Source of the DNA: Roseomonas indoligenes
GTDB lineage: Bacteria > Pseudomonadota > Alphaproteobacteria > Acetobacterales > Acetobacteraceae
Assembly: GCF_017813365.1 (NCBI RefSeq)
Contig: NZ_JAGIZA010000015.1
Coordinates: 1-64,000, forward strand
Direction of reading: 5' to 3'
Length of the DNA: 64,000 nt
Shown here: piece by piece, positions 33,387 through 41,785 of the stretch
Layout of the letters: each line of letters starts with the position of its first letter
Numbering within the stretch: position 1 is the first letter of the stretch
The notes under the pieces: generated by a model
Databases searched by the model: none
What the model saw: the letters and a program-made list of their open reading frames with translations, nothing else
What the model was told of the DNA's origin: nothing
Translations under genes and position numbers: made by a program

Positions 33387-33827
33387 ATGGCCTACCTCCT
33401 CGCGGCGATCGCCGGCATCCTCAACATGCTGCAGTCCGGCACCAACGCAACCCTGAACGACAGGCTGGAGGCCGGCCCCGTGGTGCCGGCCCTCGTCGTC
33501 TATCTCGTCGGCATTCTCGGCGTGCTCGCCGCCGCACCCTTCATCGGAAAGCCGGCCGAGGGAATGCTCCGCAACGCCGCCACCGTTCCCTGGTGGGGCT
33601 GGATTGGCGGGATGCTGGGCGCCTTCTACGTCGTCGTCACCCTCATCCAGGCGAAGTCCATGGGCGCCGGCCCCTTCACCGCAGTGACGCTGACCGCCGC
33701 GGTCGTCACCAGCCTCGTGCTCGACCATTTCGGCCTGCTTGGCTTCGAGGTGCACCCAGCCTCCGCCCTGCGCCTCCTCGGTGGCGCGCTGATGGTGGCC
33801 GGGGTGGTGCTGGTGGCGCGGTTCTGA
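33387..33827 (+). CDS. DMT-superfamily small membrane protein (YdcZ/DUF606 type)
   Basis: A 146-residue protein with five hydrophobic helices. The start AYLLAAIAGILNMLQSGTNA is characteristic of the YdcZ family, which are half-size drug/metabolite-transporter-like proteins that may work as dimers. GPFTAVTLTAAVVTSLVLDH is the second conserved block. Substrate unknown. A repeat element begins 4 bp after the stop codon. Confidence 0.9.
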   Translation: MAYLLAAIAGILNMLQSGTNATLNDRLEAGPVVPALVVYLVGILGVLAAAPFIGKPAEGMLRNAATVPWWGWIGGMLGAFYVVVTLIQAKSMGAGPFTAVTLTAAVVTSLVLDHFGLLGFEVHPASALRLLGGALMVAGVVLVARF

Positions 33828-33830
33828 TCT

Positions 33831-34082
33831 GTCCGGGACCAGGGGGCGCCGCCCCCTGAAACCCCCGCCAGGAGCCTGAGGCTCCTGGACCTGCTTCGGG
33901 CTGCCGCGGCGCCGTTCTGACACGAGGTTTCGGCGTGGCGAGCCTGTTCCTGCCCTTGCAGTGGCCTCGGCTCATCGAGCCGAGGCGCACCGCCAGCTGA
34001 AGAAAATCAAAGCCCAGAAAAAGATGATGGTGAGGGGTCCGGGGAGAGGAAGAATTCCTTCTTCCTCTCCCCGGAACAAACC
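33831..34082 (-). repeat. structured intergenic repeat, copy 2
   Basis: Identical over 252 bp to copy 1 (6831-7082); the two copies start exactly 27,000 bp apart. Flanks differ at once on both sides, so these are the ends of the shared unit. Read on the minus strand from the AmpG-like stop at 34094, the order of hairpins is the same as in copy 1. It fills nearly all of the convergent gap 33828-34093. Confidence 0.92.
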
Positions 34083-34093
34083 GCCCGCGGGGA

Positions 34094-35356
34094 TCACACG
34101 AGGGGCTCCACGATCCGCGCCGGTTCCGCAGGGGGCAGGCGCCAGAGAAGGAAGAGCATGATGGCCATGGCCGGCAGGGCCGCCGCGGTGGTCATGAGGA
34201 AGAAGCCCGGCCAGCCCAGGGATTCCGCAAGGCTGCCGGAGAAGGCGCCGAGCGTGCGCAGCGGCACGGCCGCCAGCGAGGACAGCAGTGCGTATTGGGT
34301 GGCCGTGAAGGCGCGGCTGGTGAGGCCGGAGAGGTAGGTGACGAAGGCCGCGTCGGCCAGCCCGTCCGTGAAGTTCTCGATCCCGACCTGGAGCCAGAGC
34401 ATCGGCAGGTCGTGCCCGGCATAGGCGAGTGCGACGTACATGAGGTTGGAGAGCATCTGGCCGAGGCCGGTGATGACGAGGGCACGGGCCGTGCCGAGCC
34501 GCGCCACAACCCATCCGCCGGCCAGCGCGCCGCCGAGGGTGGCGAAGAGGCCGAAGACGGTGCCCACCGCCGCCACGTCTTCCCGGCTGAAACCGAGGGA
34601 GCGGTAGAAGGGCGTGGTCATGATGCCCGCCAGCGCCTCGCCCAGCTTGAAGAGGACGATAAAGAGCAGGATCGCCAGCCAGTAGGGCCGCTGCATGAAG
34701 TCGGCGAAGGGCTGCACGACGGAGGCGCCGAGCCGACCGGCCCAGGAGAGGACGGGGGCGGGGCGCGCCGGTCCCTCTCGCGAGGCAAGGGTGGCGGCCA
34801 CGCCCACCAGCATCAGCGCCGCGGCATAGGCATAGGCGCCGCCCCAGCCCAGCGCGCCCACGAGCCAGAGCGTGCCGCCCCCGCTGGCAAGCAGCGCCAG
34901 CCTGTAGCCCCAGATGTAGCAGGCCAGGCCGTAACCCTGCTCCTTCTCCTCCAGGATCTCGATGCGGTGGGCGTCCACCACGATGTCCTGGCTGGCGGAG
35001 AGAAAGGCGACGAAGGCGGCGAGGGCGGCGGTTGTCAGCGGCGCGGCGGTAGGATTGCTGAACCCGGTGGCGAGGATGGCGAGGATCAGGAGGGGCTGGA
35101 TCAGCAGCAGCCAGCCGCGCCGCCGGCCCATCCGTGCCGTCAGTGGCGGCGCCACGGCGTCCAGCGCCGGGGACCAGAGGAACTTCAGCGAGTAGGCCAG
35201 CCCGATGAGCGCGGTCAGGCCGATATCGGTCAGGGAAAGCCCGCTCTCCGTGAACCACTGGCGGAGCACCTGACCGGCCACCAGCGGCAGGGGGACGCCG
35301 GCTGAGAAGCCCAGGGCCAGCAGGACGAGGAAGCGGCGTTCGCGGAGCGGGTGCAT
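34094..35356 (-). CDS. ampG: AmpG-type muropeptide permease (MFS)
   Basis: A 420-residue transporter with about 12 membrane helices. The AmpG signature SASQDIVVDAHRIEIL (about residue 125) is clear, as is the N-terminal FSAGVPLPLVAGQVLRQWF. AmpG imports anhydro-muropeptides for cell-wall recycling. ATG 35356 was chosen; a GTG six codons upstream is possible. The gene is divergent from rho. Confidence 0.9.
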   Translation of the reverse strand: MHPLRERRFLVLLALGFSAGVPLPLVAGQVLRQWFTESGLSLTDIGLTALIGLAYSLKFLWSPALDAVAPPLTARMGRRRGWLLLIQPLLILAILATGFSNPTAAPLTTAALAAFVAFLSASQDIVVDAHRIEILEEKEQGYGLACYIWGYRLALLASGGGTLWLVGALGWGGAYAYAAALMLVGVAATLASREGPARPAPVLSWAGRLGASVVQPFADFMQRPYWLAILLFIVLFKLGEALAGIMTTPFYRSLGFSREDVAAVGTVFGLFATLGGALAGGWVVARLGTARALVITGLGQMLSNLMYVALAYAGHDLPMLWLQVGIENFTDGLADAAFVTYLSGLTSRAFTATQYALLSSLAAVPLRTLGAFSGSLAESLGWPGFFLMTTAAALPAMAIMLFLLWRLPPAEPARIVEPLV

Positions 35357-35441
35357 CGCTGCGGACCGTGCCACGGGTGCGGGACGCGCGGGAGGGGCGA
35401 GAGAAGCCTTGAATTCAGGACATTTTCACCCATCTTCCCGC

Positions 35442-35470
35442 TTGACGCCCGGTCCGCTGCCCTTCTAGGG
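35442..35470 (+). promoter_or_regulatory. candidate rho promoter
   Basis: TTGACG (35442-35447) and CTAGGG (35465-35470) with 17-bp spacing in the 310-bp gap 35357-35666. It predicts a rho leader of about 190 nt. Confidence 0.5.
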
Positions 35471-35493
35471 TCCGCTCCGGTGCAGGGCTGCAA

Positions 35494-35510
35494 GATCTCC
35501 TCCGGAGATC
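35494..35510 (+). promoter_or_regulatory. hairpin in rho leader
   Basis: GATCTCC and GGAGATC flank TCC, a perfect 7-bp stem early in the predicted rho leader. Rho genes are often autoregulated by leader attenuation; a role here is inferred from position only. Confidence 0.4.
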
Positions 35511-35666
35511 CTCGCCGGCCGCCACCGCCCCGTGCATCGCCCCATACAGGCCATTGCCCGCCAGGCCCTGACTCGGAATCCCGCCGCCCGGCGGAGGCGC
35601 GTCCCAGCGTCGATCCAGGTTCCGCGCATCCTCCTCCCTTCGGCCACGCCGATCGAGACCACCTGA

Positions 35667-36953
35667 ATGCATCTATCCGAACTGAAGGCCAAGAGCCCCG
35701 GCGACCTGCTCGCCTTTGCGGAGGAGACCGGCGTCGAGAACGCCTCCTCGCTCCGCAAGCAGGACATGCTCTTCGCCATCCTCAAGCAGCTCGCCGACAA
35801 CGACCAGGCGATCTACGGGGATGGCACCCTGGAGATCCTGTCCGACGGCTTCGGCTACCTGCGCAACCCACAGTCCAACTTCCTCCCCGGCCCTGATGAC
35901 ATCTACGTCTCCCCCGCCCAGGTGCGCCGCTTCGCGCTGCGCACGGGCGACACGGTGGAGGGCCAGATCCGCGCCCCGAAGGACGGGGAGCGCTACTTCG
36001 CGCTCCTGAAGGTCAGCTCGGTGAACTTCGAGCCGCCCGAGGCCGTGCGGCACCGCGTGAACTTCGACAATCTCACGCCCCTGTATCCCACCCGCCGCCT
36101 GCGGATGGAGAACCCGGAGGTCGAGGCCGCCGCGATTACGGACAAGAAGGGGCCGCCGAAGGACAACACCCACCGGGTGATCGACCTCGTCTCCCCGATC
36201 GGCATGGGCCAGCGCGCGCTGATCGTCGCGCCGCCGCGGACCGGCAAGACGGTGATGCTGCAGAACATCGCCAAGTCCATCTCCGCCAACAACCCCGACG
36301 TCTTCCTCATGGTGCTGCTCATCGACGAGCGGCCGGAGGAGGTGACGGACATGGCGCGCACCGTGCGCGGCGAGGTCGTGGCCTCCACCTTCGACGAGCC
36401 GGCGACGCGGCACGTGCAGGTGACGGAGATGGTGCTGGAGAAGGCCAAGCGGCTGGTCGAGCACAAGCGCGACGTGGTGATCCTGCTGGACTCCATCACC
36501 CGCCTCGGCCGCGCCTACAACTCGGTCGTGCCGTCCTCGGGCAAGGTGCTGACGGGCGGCGTGGACGCGAACGCGCTGCAGCGGCCGAAGCGCTTCTTCG
36601 GTGCCGCGCGCAACATCGAGGAGGGCGGCAGCCTCACCATCATCGCGACGGCCCTGATCGACACGGGCAGCCGCATGGACGAGGTGATCTTCGAGGAGTT
36701 CAAGGGCACGGGTAACTCCGAGATCGTCCTGGACCGCAAGCTCTCCGACAAGCGGGTCTTTCCCGCCATCGACATCACCAAGTCCGGCACCCGCAAGGAA
36801 GAGGTCCTGGTGGAGCGCTCCGAGCTCTCGAAGATGTGGGTGCTGCGCCGGATCCTGAATCCGATGGGCACGCAGGATTCGATGGAGTTCCTGCTCGACA
36901 AGCTGAAGTACAGCAAGACGAACCAGGACTTCTTCGACGCGATGAACACCTGA
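35667..36953 (+). CDS. rho: transcription termination factor Rho
   Basis: A 428-residue hexameric RNA helicase. The N-terminal helical region ([20 protein letters not shown]) leads into the RNA-binding cold-shock-like domain ([20 protein letters not shown]). The ATPase core follows: P-loop PPRTGKT at about 189-195, [10 protein letters not shown] and [13 protein letters not shown] (Walker B and Q/R-loop areas). Length and motifs are complete. In alphaproteobacteria rho commonly sits between hemE and mnmE near the origin; here hemE lies 24 kb further on. Confidence 0.98.
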   Translation: MHLSELKAKSPGDLLAFAEETGVENASSLRKQDMLFAILKQLADNDQAIYGDGTLEILSDGFGYLRNPQSNFLPGPDDIYVSPAQVRRFALRTGDTVEGQIRAPKDGERYFALLKVSSVNFEPPEAVRHRVNFDNLTPLYPTRRLRMENPEVEAAAITDKKGPPKDNTHRVIDLVSPIGMGQRALIVAPPRTGKTVMLQNIAKSISANNPDVFLMVLLIDERPEEVTDMARTVRGEVVASTFDEPATRHVQVTEMVLEKAKRLVEHKRDVVILLDSITRLGRAYNSVVPSSGKVLTGGVDANALQRPKRFFGAARNIEEGGSLTIIATALIDTGSRMDEVIFEEFKGTGNSEIVLDRKLSDKRVFPAIDITKSGTRKEEVLVERSELSKMWVLRRILNPMGTQDSMEFLLDKLKYSKTNQDFFDAMNT

Positions 36954-36997
36954 TCCGCCCGCAGGGGGCCTGGCGTCCCCTGCCCCGCGGAAAGGAA

Positions 36998-37034
36998 AAG
37001 GGCCTGCCCCGGTCTCCCGGGACGGGCCCTTCTT
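36998..37034 (+). terminator. intrinsic terminator of rho
   Basis: A long GC-rich hairpin with arms AAGGGCC and GGGCCCTT at the base and near-continuous pairing through CCCCGG/CCCGGG, followed by TTCTTGT. It lies 45 bp after the rho stop. Confidence 0.7.
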
Positions 37035-37084
37035 GTATCAGCCTCTGGCGACCAGCCCCCGGGCGTCAGCCCGGGGTCCGTCGA

Positions 37085-37333
37085 TCAGTTGCTGCCGCTG
37101 CCGCCCTGCTGGGACTGGGGCTGCGTGCCCTGCGCGCCGGCCTGCGGGTTCGGCGGGCCGCCGGCGGAGCCGAGCGGGGCGGCGGGGGAGGCGGCCATGC
37201 CCGGGGCGCCCGCGCCCTGGTCGCGCGTCACGCCGCCCGGCGCGCTCGGGGTGGGGGCCGTGGAAACCTGGGCGAAGGCCGGCGCGGCGATCAGGCCGGC
37301 GGCGAGAGCGAGCGCGAGAGTGGTGGTCTTCAT
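37085..37333 (-). CDS. small secreted Gly/Pro/Ala-rich protein
   Basis: An 82-residue protein with a textbook signal peptide (MKTTTLALALAAGLIAAPAFA, cleavage after AFA). The mature 60 residues are Ala/Gly/Pro/Gln-rich low complexity (NPQAGAQGTQPQSQQGG) with no recognised fold. GAAGA precedes the ATG at 37333. Function unknown. It is convergent with rho and shares the terminator gap. Confidence 0.7.
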   Translation of the reverse strand: MKTTTLALALAAGLIAAPAFAQVSTAPTPSAPGGVTRDQGAGAPGMAASPAAPLGSAGGPPNPQAGAQGTQPQSQQGGSGSN

Positions 37334-37479
37334 CACTGTCTTCCTCTTCTGATCTATTTCGTCTGCCGGTGACCAACGCGTCCTTCCCGAGTCGGTTTCG
37401 TTCGGCGGACCGGAAGCCCCGGCCATTTGGCAGGGTGCTGGCGAAGGTTCATCCTGACGGCCGCAACGGACCCGAGGGC

Positions 37480-38238
37480 ATGATGGATCACGCGGCGGAG
37501 ATGGCGGGAATGGATGCCGCGCTCCTGGAGCGGGCGGCGCTGAACGCCGTGCCGGCCCCGCGCGTTGCCTGGGATGGCCCTTTCGTGCTGCGCGCCTTTC
37601 ACGGAGGCACCGGACGGGCAAACGCCGCCTCCTCGCTGGACCCTGCCGACGACCCGGACCTGCCGGCCCGCATAGCCCGGGTGGAGGCGCATTACGCCCG
37701 GCTCGGCCTACCCTGCCGCTTTCGCTCCACACCGCTCGACCCACCCGGGCTGGCGCCCCTGCTCCTCGAACGGGGCTACAGAGAGGCTGAGGGCGCGCTG
37801 GTGATGACCGGCCGCGTTCCCGAGACCGAGGACCCGGCGGCGCACTGGTGCGAGGGACCTGACGCGGAATGGCTCTCCGTTCTCGCCACTGCCGAGTACC
37901 AGAGCGAGACCCGCCGGGCGGAAAAGGAGGAGGCCTTGCCGTTGATGGCCCGCCCGGCCACCTGGCTCGTGCTCCGGATCGACGGCATGGCTGCGGCATG
38001 CGGCCATGCCGTCGCAGACGGGCGGCTCTGCGGCCTTTTCGACCTGGCCGTGCGGCCGGAATTCCAGCGCCAGGGCCTGGGTCGCCGCCTGCTGGGTGCC
38101 TTGGCCGGTTGGGGAGCCCTCCAGGGCGCCGGCCTCTGCTGGCTGCAGGTCGCGCCGGGTAATGCCGCAGCGCGCCGGGTCTATGCAGCGGCAGGCTTCG
38201 CGGAGGTTTATGCTTACCGCTACTTCCTGCGCAACTAG
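37480..38238 (+). CDS. GNAT-family N-acetyltransferase
   Basis: A 252-residue acetyltransferase. The acetyl-CoA-binding motif A reads AVRPEFQRQGLGRRLLGALA (about residues 188-207), followed by NAAARRVYAAAGF (motif B). The N-terminal 110 residues are divergent and likely hold the acceptor site. GAGGG precedes the ATG pair at 37480/37483. The substrate cannot be told. Confidence 0.9.
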   Translation: MMDHAAEMAGMDAALLERAALNAVPAPRVAWDGPFVLRAFHGGTGRANAASSLDPADDPDLPARIARVEAHYARLGLPCRFRSTPLDPPGLAPLLLERGYREAEGALVMTGRVPETEDPAAHWCEGPDAEWLSVLATAEYQSETRRAEKEEALPLMARPATWLVLRIDGMAAACGHAVADGRLCGLFDLAVRPEFQRQGLGRRLLGALAGWGALQGAGLCWLQVAPGNAAARRVYAAAGFAEVYAYRYFLRN

Positions 38239-38285
38239 CGATCGGCCCCGGCGTCCCGCGACAGTTTAGCCGAGGCGGATTGTCG

Positions 38286-38304
38286 GGCCTTTGAGGGAAA
38301 GGCC
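38286..38304. terminator. bidirectional terminator hairpin
   Basis: GGCCTTT and AAAGGCC around a 5-nt loop, between convergent genes. The gap 38239-38401 is noticeably richer in A+T than its surroundings, including a T5 run at 38330-38340. Confidence 0.5.
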
Positions 38305-38401
38305 AACGCTATTTCGGCTGATATTAGCAATTTTTCCTGCATTCAGGGTTTCTTGCCGGAAGTAGTCCCGAATTGATCAGATTCGACCAGCGCAGGATGA
38401 A

Positions 38402-39376
38402 TTACGGAACAAGTAAGCTGCTGCCGGTCGTTTTGCGGGACTCTAGGTCCCGGTGGGCCGTCGCAGCGTCGCGCAGCGCGTAGGTCTGGTTGATCTCGAT
38501 CTTCACCTGACCACTGCGGACCACAGAGAAGAGCTCATCGGCCATAGCGAGCAGGTCGGCCCGCTTGGCGGTGTGCGTGGCCAGGGTGGGGCGGGTGACG
38601 AAGAGGCTGCCCTTCGCGGCCAGGATGCCGAGATCCACGCCGGTCACAGGGCCGGAGGCATTTCCGTAGGAGACGAGGAGGCCGAAGGGCGCCAGGCAGT
38701 CGAGAGAGGGCGAGAAGGTGTCGCGGCCGACGCTGTCATAGACCACGGGCAGGCGGGCACCGCGTGTGATGTCGTTCACGCGGGCGGCCAGGTCTTCGCC
38801 CTGCAGGATGACGTGGTCCGCGCCGTGGGCGCGCGCCAGCTCAGCTTTCGCCTCGGAGCCCACGGTGCCGATGACGGTGGCTCCCAAAGCTTTCGCCCAT
38901 TGGCAGAGGATCAGGCCGACGCCGCCCGCCGCGGCGTGGACGAGGATCGTCTCGCCGGCCTTCACCTTGTAGGTACGGCGGAGCAGGTATTGCGCGGTCA
39001 GGCCCTGCAGCATCATGGCGGCTGCCGTCTCAAAGCCGATGTCGTCCGGCAGCTTCACCAGCACCTTGGCGGGAATGGTGCGGGCTTCAGCATAGGCGCC
39101 GATCGGGCCCATGGCATAGGCAACACGGTCGCCGGGCCGGAGGTCCTCCACGCCCTCCCCCACCGCTTCCACCGTGCCGGCCGCCTCCATGCCGATGACG
39201 GCGGGCAGGGAAGGCGCCTTGTAGAGGCCGGTGCGGAAGTAGATGTCGATGAAGTTCAGTCCCACGGCGTGGTGGCGCACCAGCGCCTCGCCGGGCTTGG
39301 GGCTGGGCAGCGGCACCTCCTCCCAGACCAGCTTCTCCGGGCCGCCGGGCTCGTGCAGGCGAATGGCGTGGTTCAT
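38402..39376 (-). CDS. zinc-free quinone oxidoreductase (QOR/CrtW-type MDR)
   Basis: A 324-residue NADPH:quinone reductase of the medium-chain dehydrogenase superfamily. The start IRLHEPGGPEKLVWEEVPLP, GLNFIDIYFRTGLY and the cofactor loop HAAAGGVGLILCQWAKALGA are typical of QOR. Cys ligands for catalytic zinc are absent, as in QOR. It reduces quinones or alkenals by NADPH. The ATG at 39376 begins the family consensus. It lies 10 bp downstream of the Ogt gene stop, so probably one transcript with it. Confidence 0.93.
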   Translation of the reverse strand: MNHAIRLHEPGGPEKLVWEEVPLPSPKPGEALVRHHAVGLNFIDIYFRTGLYKAPSLPAVIGMEAAGTVEAVGEGVEDLRPGDRVAYAMGPIGAYAEARTIPAKVLVKLPDDIGFETAAAMMLQGLTAQYLLRRTYKVKAGETILVHAAAGGVGLILCQWAKALGATVIGTVGSEAKAELARAHGADHVILQGEDLAARVNDITRGARLPVVYDSVGRDTFSPSLDCLAPFGLLVSYGNASGPVTGVDLGILAAKGSLFVTRPTLATHTAKRADLLAMADELFSVVRSGQVKIEINQTYALRDAATAHRDLESRKTTGSSLLVP

Positions 39377-39386
39377 GGCGGGGTTC

Positions 39387-39908
39387 CTAGGACGCGCCGG
39401 CGGCGCGGCGCGTGGGCGGGTTGGGGCCGTCCAGCAGATCGGGGCTGAGGGGGTCGGGGCGGCGGCTGCGGCGCTCCAGCGCCAGCAGCCATCGCTTGGT
39501 GGAAAGGCCATCGCCGCCGGAATAGCCGCCGATGGCGCCGCCGGCCCCGATCACCCGGTGGCAGGGGATGATGATGGGAATGGGATTCGCGCCGTTGGCG
39601 CCTCCGACGGCGCGGGATGCGGTGCCGAGAACACGGGCCAGATCCGCGTAGCTGCGGGTCTCCCCATGGGGAATGTCGCGCAGCGCCTGCCAGACACGCT
39701 GGCGGAAGGGGCTGCCCGTCGGGTTCAGGGACAGGTCGAAGCCGGTCCGCAGGCCGTCCAGGTAGTCCTGCAACTGGTCCGCGGCGCGCCGCAGCAGCGG
39801 CGTCTCCTCGCGGTCCCGGCCCTGGCCCCAGTCGAGGGCCACGATCGCACCGTCCTCCTCGGACAGGGTGAGGGTGCCGAGGGGCGTGTGGAGGAAGGTC
39901 TGTGGCAT
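39387..39908 (-). CDS. ogt: methylated-DNA-protein-cysteine methyltransferase
   Basis: A 173-residue suicide repair enzyme that removes O6-methylguanine alkyl groups. The acceptor Cys lies in IIPCHRVIG, and the DNA-binding segment is DIPHGETRSYADLARVLG with RAVGGANGANP before the active site. Only the Ogt/AGT domain is present, without the AdaA or AraC parts of Ada. The ATG at 39908 is preferred to one 15 codons upstream. Confidence 0.95.
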   Translation of the reverse strand: MPQTFLHTPLGTLTLSEEDGAIVALDWGQGRDREETPLLRRAADQLQDYLDGLRTGFDLSLNPTGSPFRQRVWQALRDIPHGETRSYADLARVLGTASRAVGGANGANPIPIIIPCHRVIGAGGAIGGYSGGDGLSTKRWLLALERRSRRPDPLSPDLLDGPNPPTRRAAGAS

Positions 39909-40057
39909 GGTCTGGCGAGCGGCATTCGTCGGCCCGCCCGGGCCCCGCGTCAAGCCGGGATTGGTGCGCCCCGGCGTTCATCCCCTGCCCTCGCCTCCTG
40001 CCCTGCCTCACCCTAGATGTGGGGCAGCCTTCCCGCCGCCACCGAGGGGTGTCCGCC

Positions 40058-40438
40058 TTGCCTGACAGCGTCGCCGTTTCACGTGAAACAGGGACCGATC
40101 CGCGGCCCTGGTTCCAGGTCCACCTTTTCGTTTGCACCAACCGGCGTCCGGACGGGCATCGGCGCGGGTCCTGTGCCGCCCGGGGAAGCGAGCCGCTGCG
40201 GGACTACATGAAGGCGCGGGCCAAGGAGTTGGGCATACCCGGCATCCGCGTGAACAGTGCGGGCTGCCTCGATCGGTGCGAGTTCGGCCCGGTCATGGTG
40301 ATCTACCCGGAGGGCATCTGGTACCGCGCCGAAACGCGCGAGGACATCGACGAGATCCTGCAGACGCATGTCATCGGGCATGGACGCGTTCACCGGCTGA
40401 TGCTGACCGAAGCGGACTTGCCACCGGGCAAGGGCTGA
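40058..40438 (+). CDS. (2Fe-2S) thioredoxin-like ferredoxin
   Basis: A small protein of about 126 residues with the thioredoxin-like 2Fe-2S signature: FVCTNRRPDGHRRGSC (Cys-x12-Cys) then AGCLDRCEFGPV (Cys-x3-Cys). The start is uncertain: TTG 40058 has GAGGGG 8 nt upstream; no ATG fits close by. The first 12 codons contain a parS site in frame, which encodes AVSRETG. It lies 17 bp before mnmE on the same strand, so the two are an operon. Electron-transfer partner unknown. Confidence 0.85.
   Translation: MPDSVAVSRETGTDPRPWFQVHLFVCTNRRPDGHRRGSCAARGSEPLRDYMKARAKELGIPGIRVNSAGCLDRCEFGPVMVIYPEGIWYRAETREDIDEILQTHVIGHGRVHRLMLTEADLPPGKG
40075..40090. other. parS: parS centromere site 1
   Basis: CGTTTCACGTGAAACA, one base from the consensus TGTTTCACGTGAAACA. 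It is the ParB-binding centromere, here inside the 5' coding region of the ferredoxin gene. Confidence 0.9.
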
Positions 40439-40455
40439 GGCCCCTGCCCTTCATC

Positions 40456-41754
40456 ATGGACACGATCTTCGCGCTCGCCACCGCCCCCGGGCGCGCGGCC
40501 ATCGCCGTAATGCGCCTCTCCGGCCCGGAGAGCCGGAGAATGCTGGAAGCCCTTGCCGGCCGGCTGCCGGCGCCAAGGCGTGCCGCGCTCCGGCGTCTGA
40601 GCGCGCCAGATGGCACCGTGCTCGACGAGGCCCTGGTGCTCTGGCTGCCCGGCCCCGCCTCCTACACGGGCGAGGATTCGGCGGAATTGCACCTCCACGG
40701 CGGCGCGGCTGTCGTGGCCGGGGTGGGCGAAGCCCTGGCCGGGTCAGGCGCCCGCCCCGCCGAGCCCGGGGAGTTCACGCGCCGCGCCGTGCTGAACGGC
40801 CGCATGGACCTCACCGCGGCCGAGGGGGTCATCGACCTAATCGAGGCGGAAACGGCCGCTCAGGCCCGCCAGGCGCTCGGACTGGCGGGGGGCGGGCTTA
40901 CCGCCCTCTGCGCGGCCTGGGCGGGCCGCCTCACAGGCCTCCTCGCGCGTCAGGAAGCCCTGATCGAGTTCGAGGATGAGGGCCTGCCCGATGCGCTTGA
41001 GGACGAGGTGGCCCGCGCCATCGGCGTTCTCGCGGCCGAGATGACGGCGCGGCTGACGGCGGATGAGGGTGGGGAGCGGGTGCGCGCGGGACTGGACGTT
41101 GCCATTCTCGGGGCGCCGAACGCCGGCAAGTCCTCCCTCCTGAATGCCCTTGTCGGGCGCGAGGCCGCGATCGTCTCCGCCCGGGCCGGCACCACGCGCG
41201 ACGTCGTGGAGGCCCGCATCCTCCTCGCCGGTCTTCCCGCCGTCCTGGCCGATACGGCGGGGCTGCGAGAGGCGGGGGACGAGATAGAGGCCGAGGGCGT
41301 GCGCCGCGCCCTGCACCGGGGCGCGGCGGCCGATATCGTGCTGGCTGTGCTGCCCTGTGGCGCGACGCCGGATGCGGCGACCCTGGCCCTCGTCGCCCGG
41401 CGGGACTGCATCCTGGTGGCGTCCAAGGCCGATATCGGCGGGCCGGTGCCGGAAGGCGCCCTGGCCGTTTCCGTGCGGACCGGGGAAGGGCTTCCGGCAC
41501 TGCGGGAGAAGCTGGAGGAGGTGGCGTCCCGCCTTGCCCCTGTCTCCGGTGCCGCGCTGCTGGCCCGCCCCCGCCACCGGGCGGCCGTAAGGGACGCGCT
41601 GCGCTGGCTCGGTGAAGCGATGGTGGCGTCTCTGCCGGAAATGCGCGCCGACGCCCTGCGGGAAGCCCTCCAGGCCCTAGGACGGCTGACCGGCAAGGTG
41701 GGAGCCGAGGCCATTCTGGACCGCGTCTTCGCCGAGTTCTGCATCGGGAAGTGA
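40456..41754 (+). CDS. mnmE: tRNA uridine-5-carboxymethylaminomethyl GTPase MnmE
   Basis: A 432-residue tRNA-modification GTPase. The N-terminal formyl-THF-binding domain (DTIFALATAPGRAAIAVMRL) and a helical region surround the G domain: G1 GAPNAGKSS, G2 region AGTTRD, G3 DTAGLR, G4 ASKAD (usually NKxD). The C-terminal catalytic Cys is in FCIGK. It works with MnmG to make the cmnm5 group at U34 of tRNA. A little shorter than the E. coli enzyme (454), as is common in this group. Confidence 0.97.
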   Translation: MDTIFALATAPGRAAIAVMRLSGPESRRMLEALAGRLPAPRRAALRRLSAPDGTVLDEALVLWLPGPASYTGEDSAELHLHGGAAVVAGVGEALAGSGARPAEPGEFTRRAVLNGRMDLTAAEGVIDLIEAETAAQARQALGLAGGGLTALCAAWAGRLTGLLARQEALIEFEDEGLPDALEDEVARAIGVLAAEMTARLTADEGGERVRAGLDVAILGAPNAGKSSLLNALVGREAAIVSARAGTTRDVVEARILLAGLPAVLADTAGLREAGDEIEAEGVRRALHRGAAADIVLAVLPCGATPDAATLALVARRDCILVASKADIGGPVPEGALAVSVRTGEGLPALREKLEEVASRLAPVSGAALLARPRHRAAVRDALRWLGEAMVASLPEMRADALREALQALGRLTGKVGAEAILDRVFAEFCIGK

Positions 41755-41785
41755 CCCCGCCCGGCGGTGGCGGTATAGCCGCGCC

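Noticed and set aside
33961-34161. Small frames starting inside repeat copies
   Set aside because: These short Arg/Gly/Pro-rich frames come from the shared repeat DNA on either strand. They shift frame between copies, so the element is not protein-coding.
37038-37376. Minus-strand frame overlapping the small secreted protein
   Set aside because: Out of frame with the clear signal peptide at 37333 and rich in Arg/Asp low complexity.
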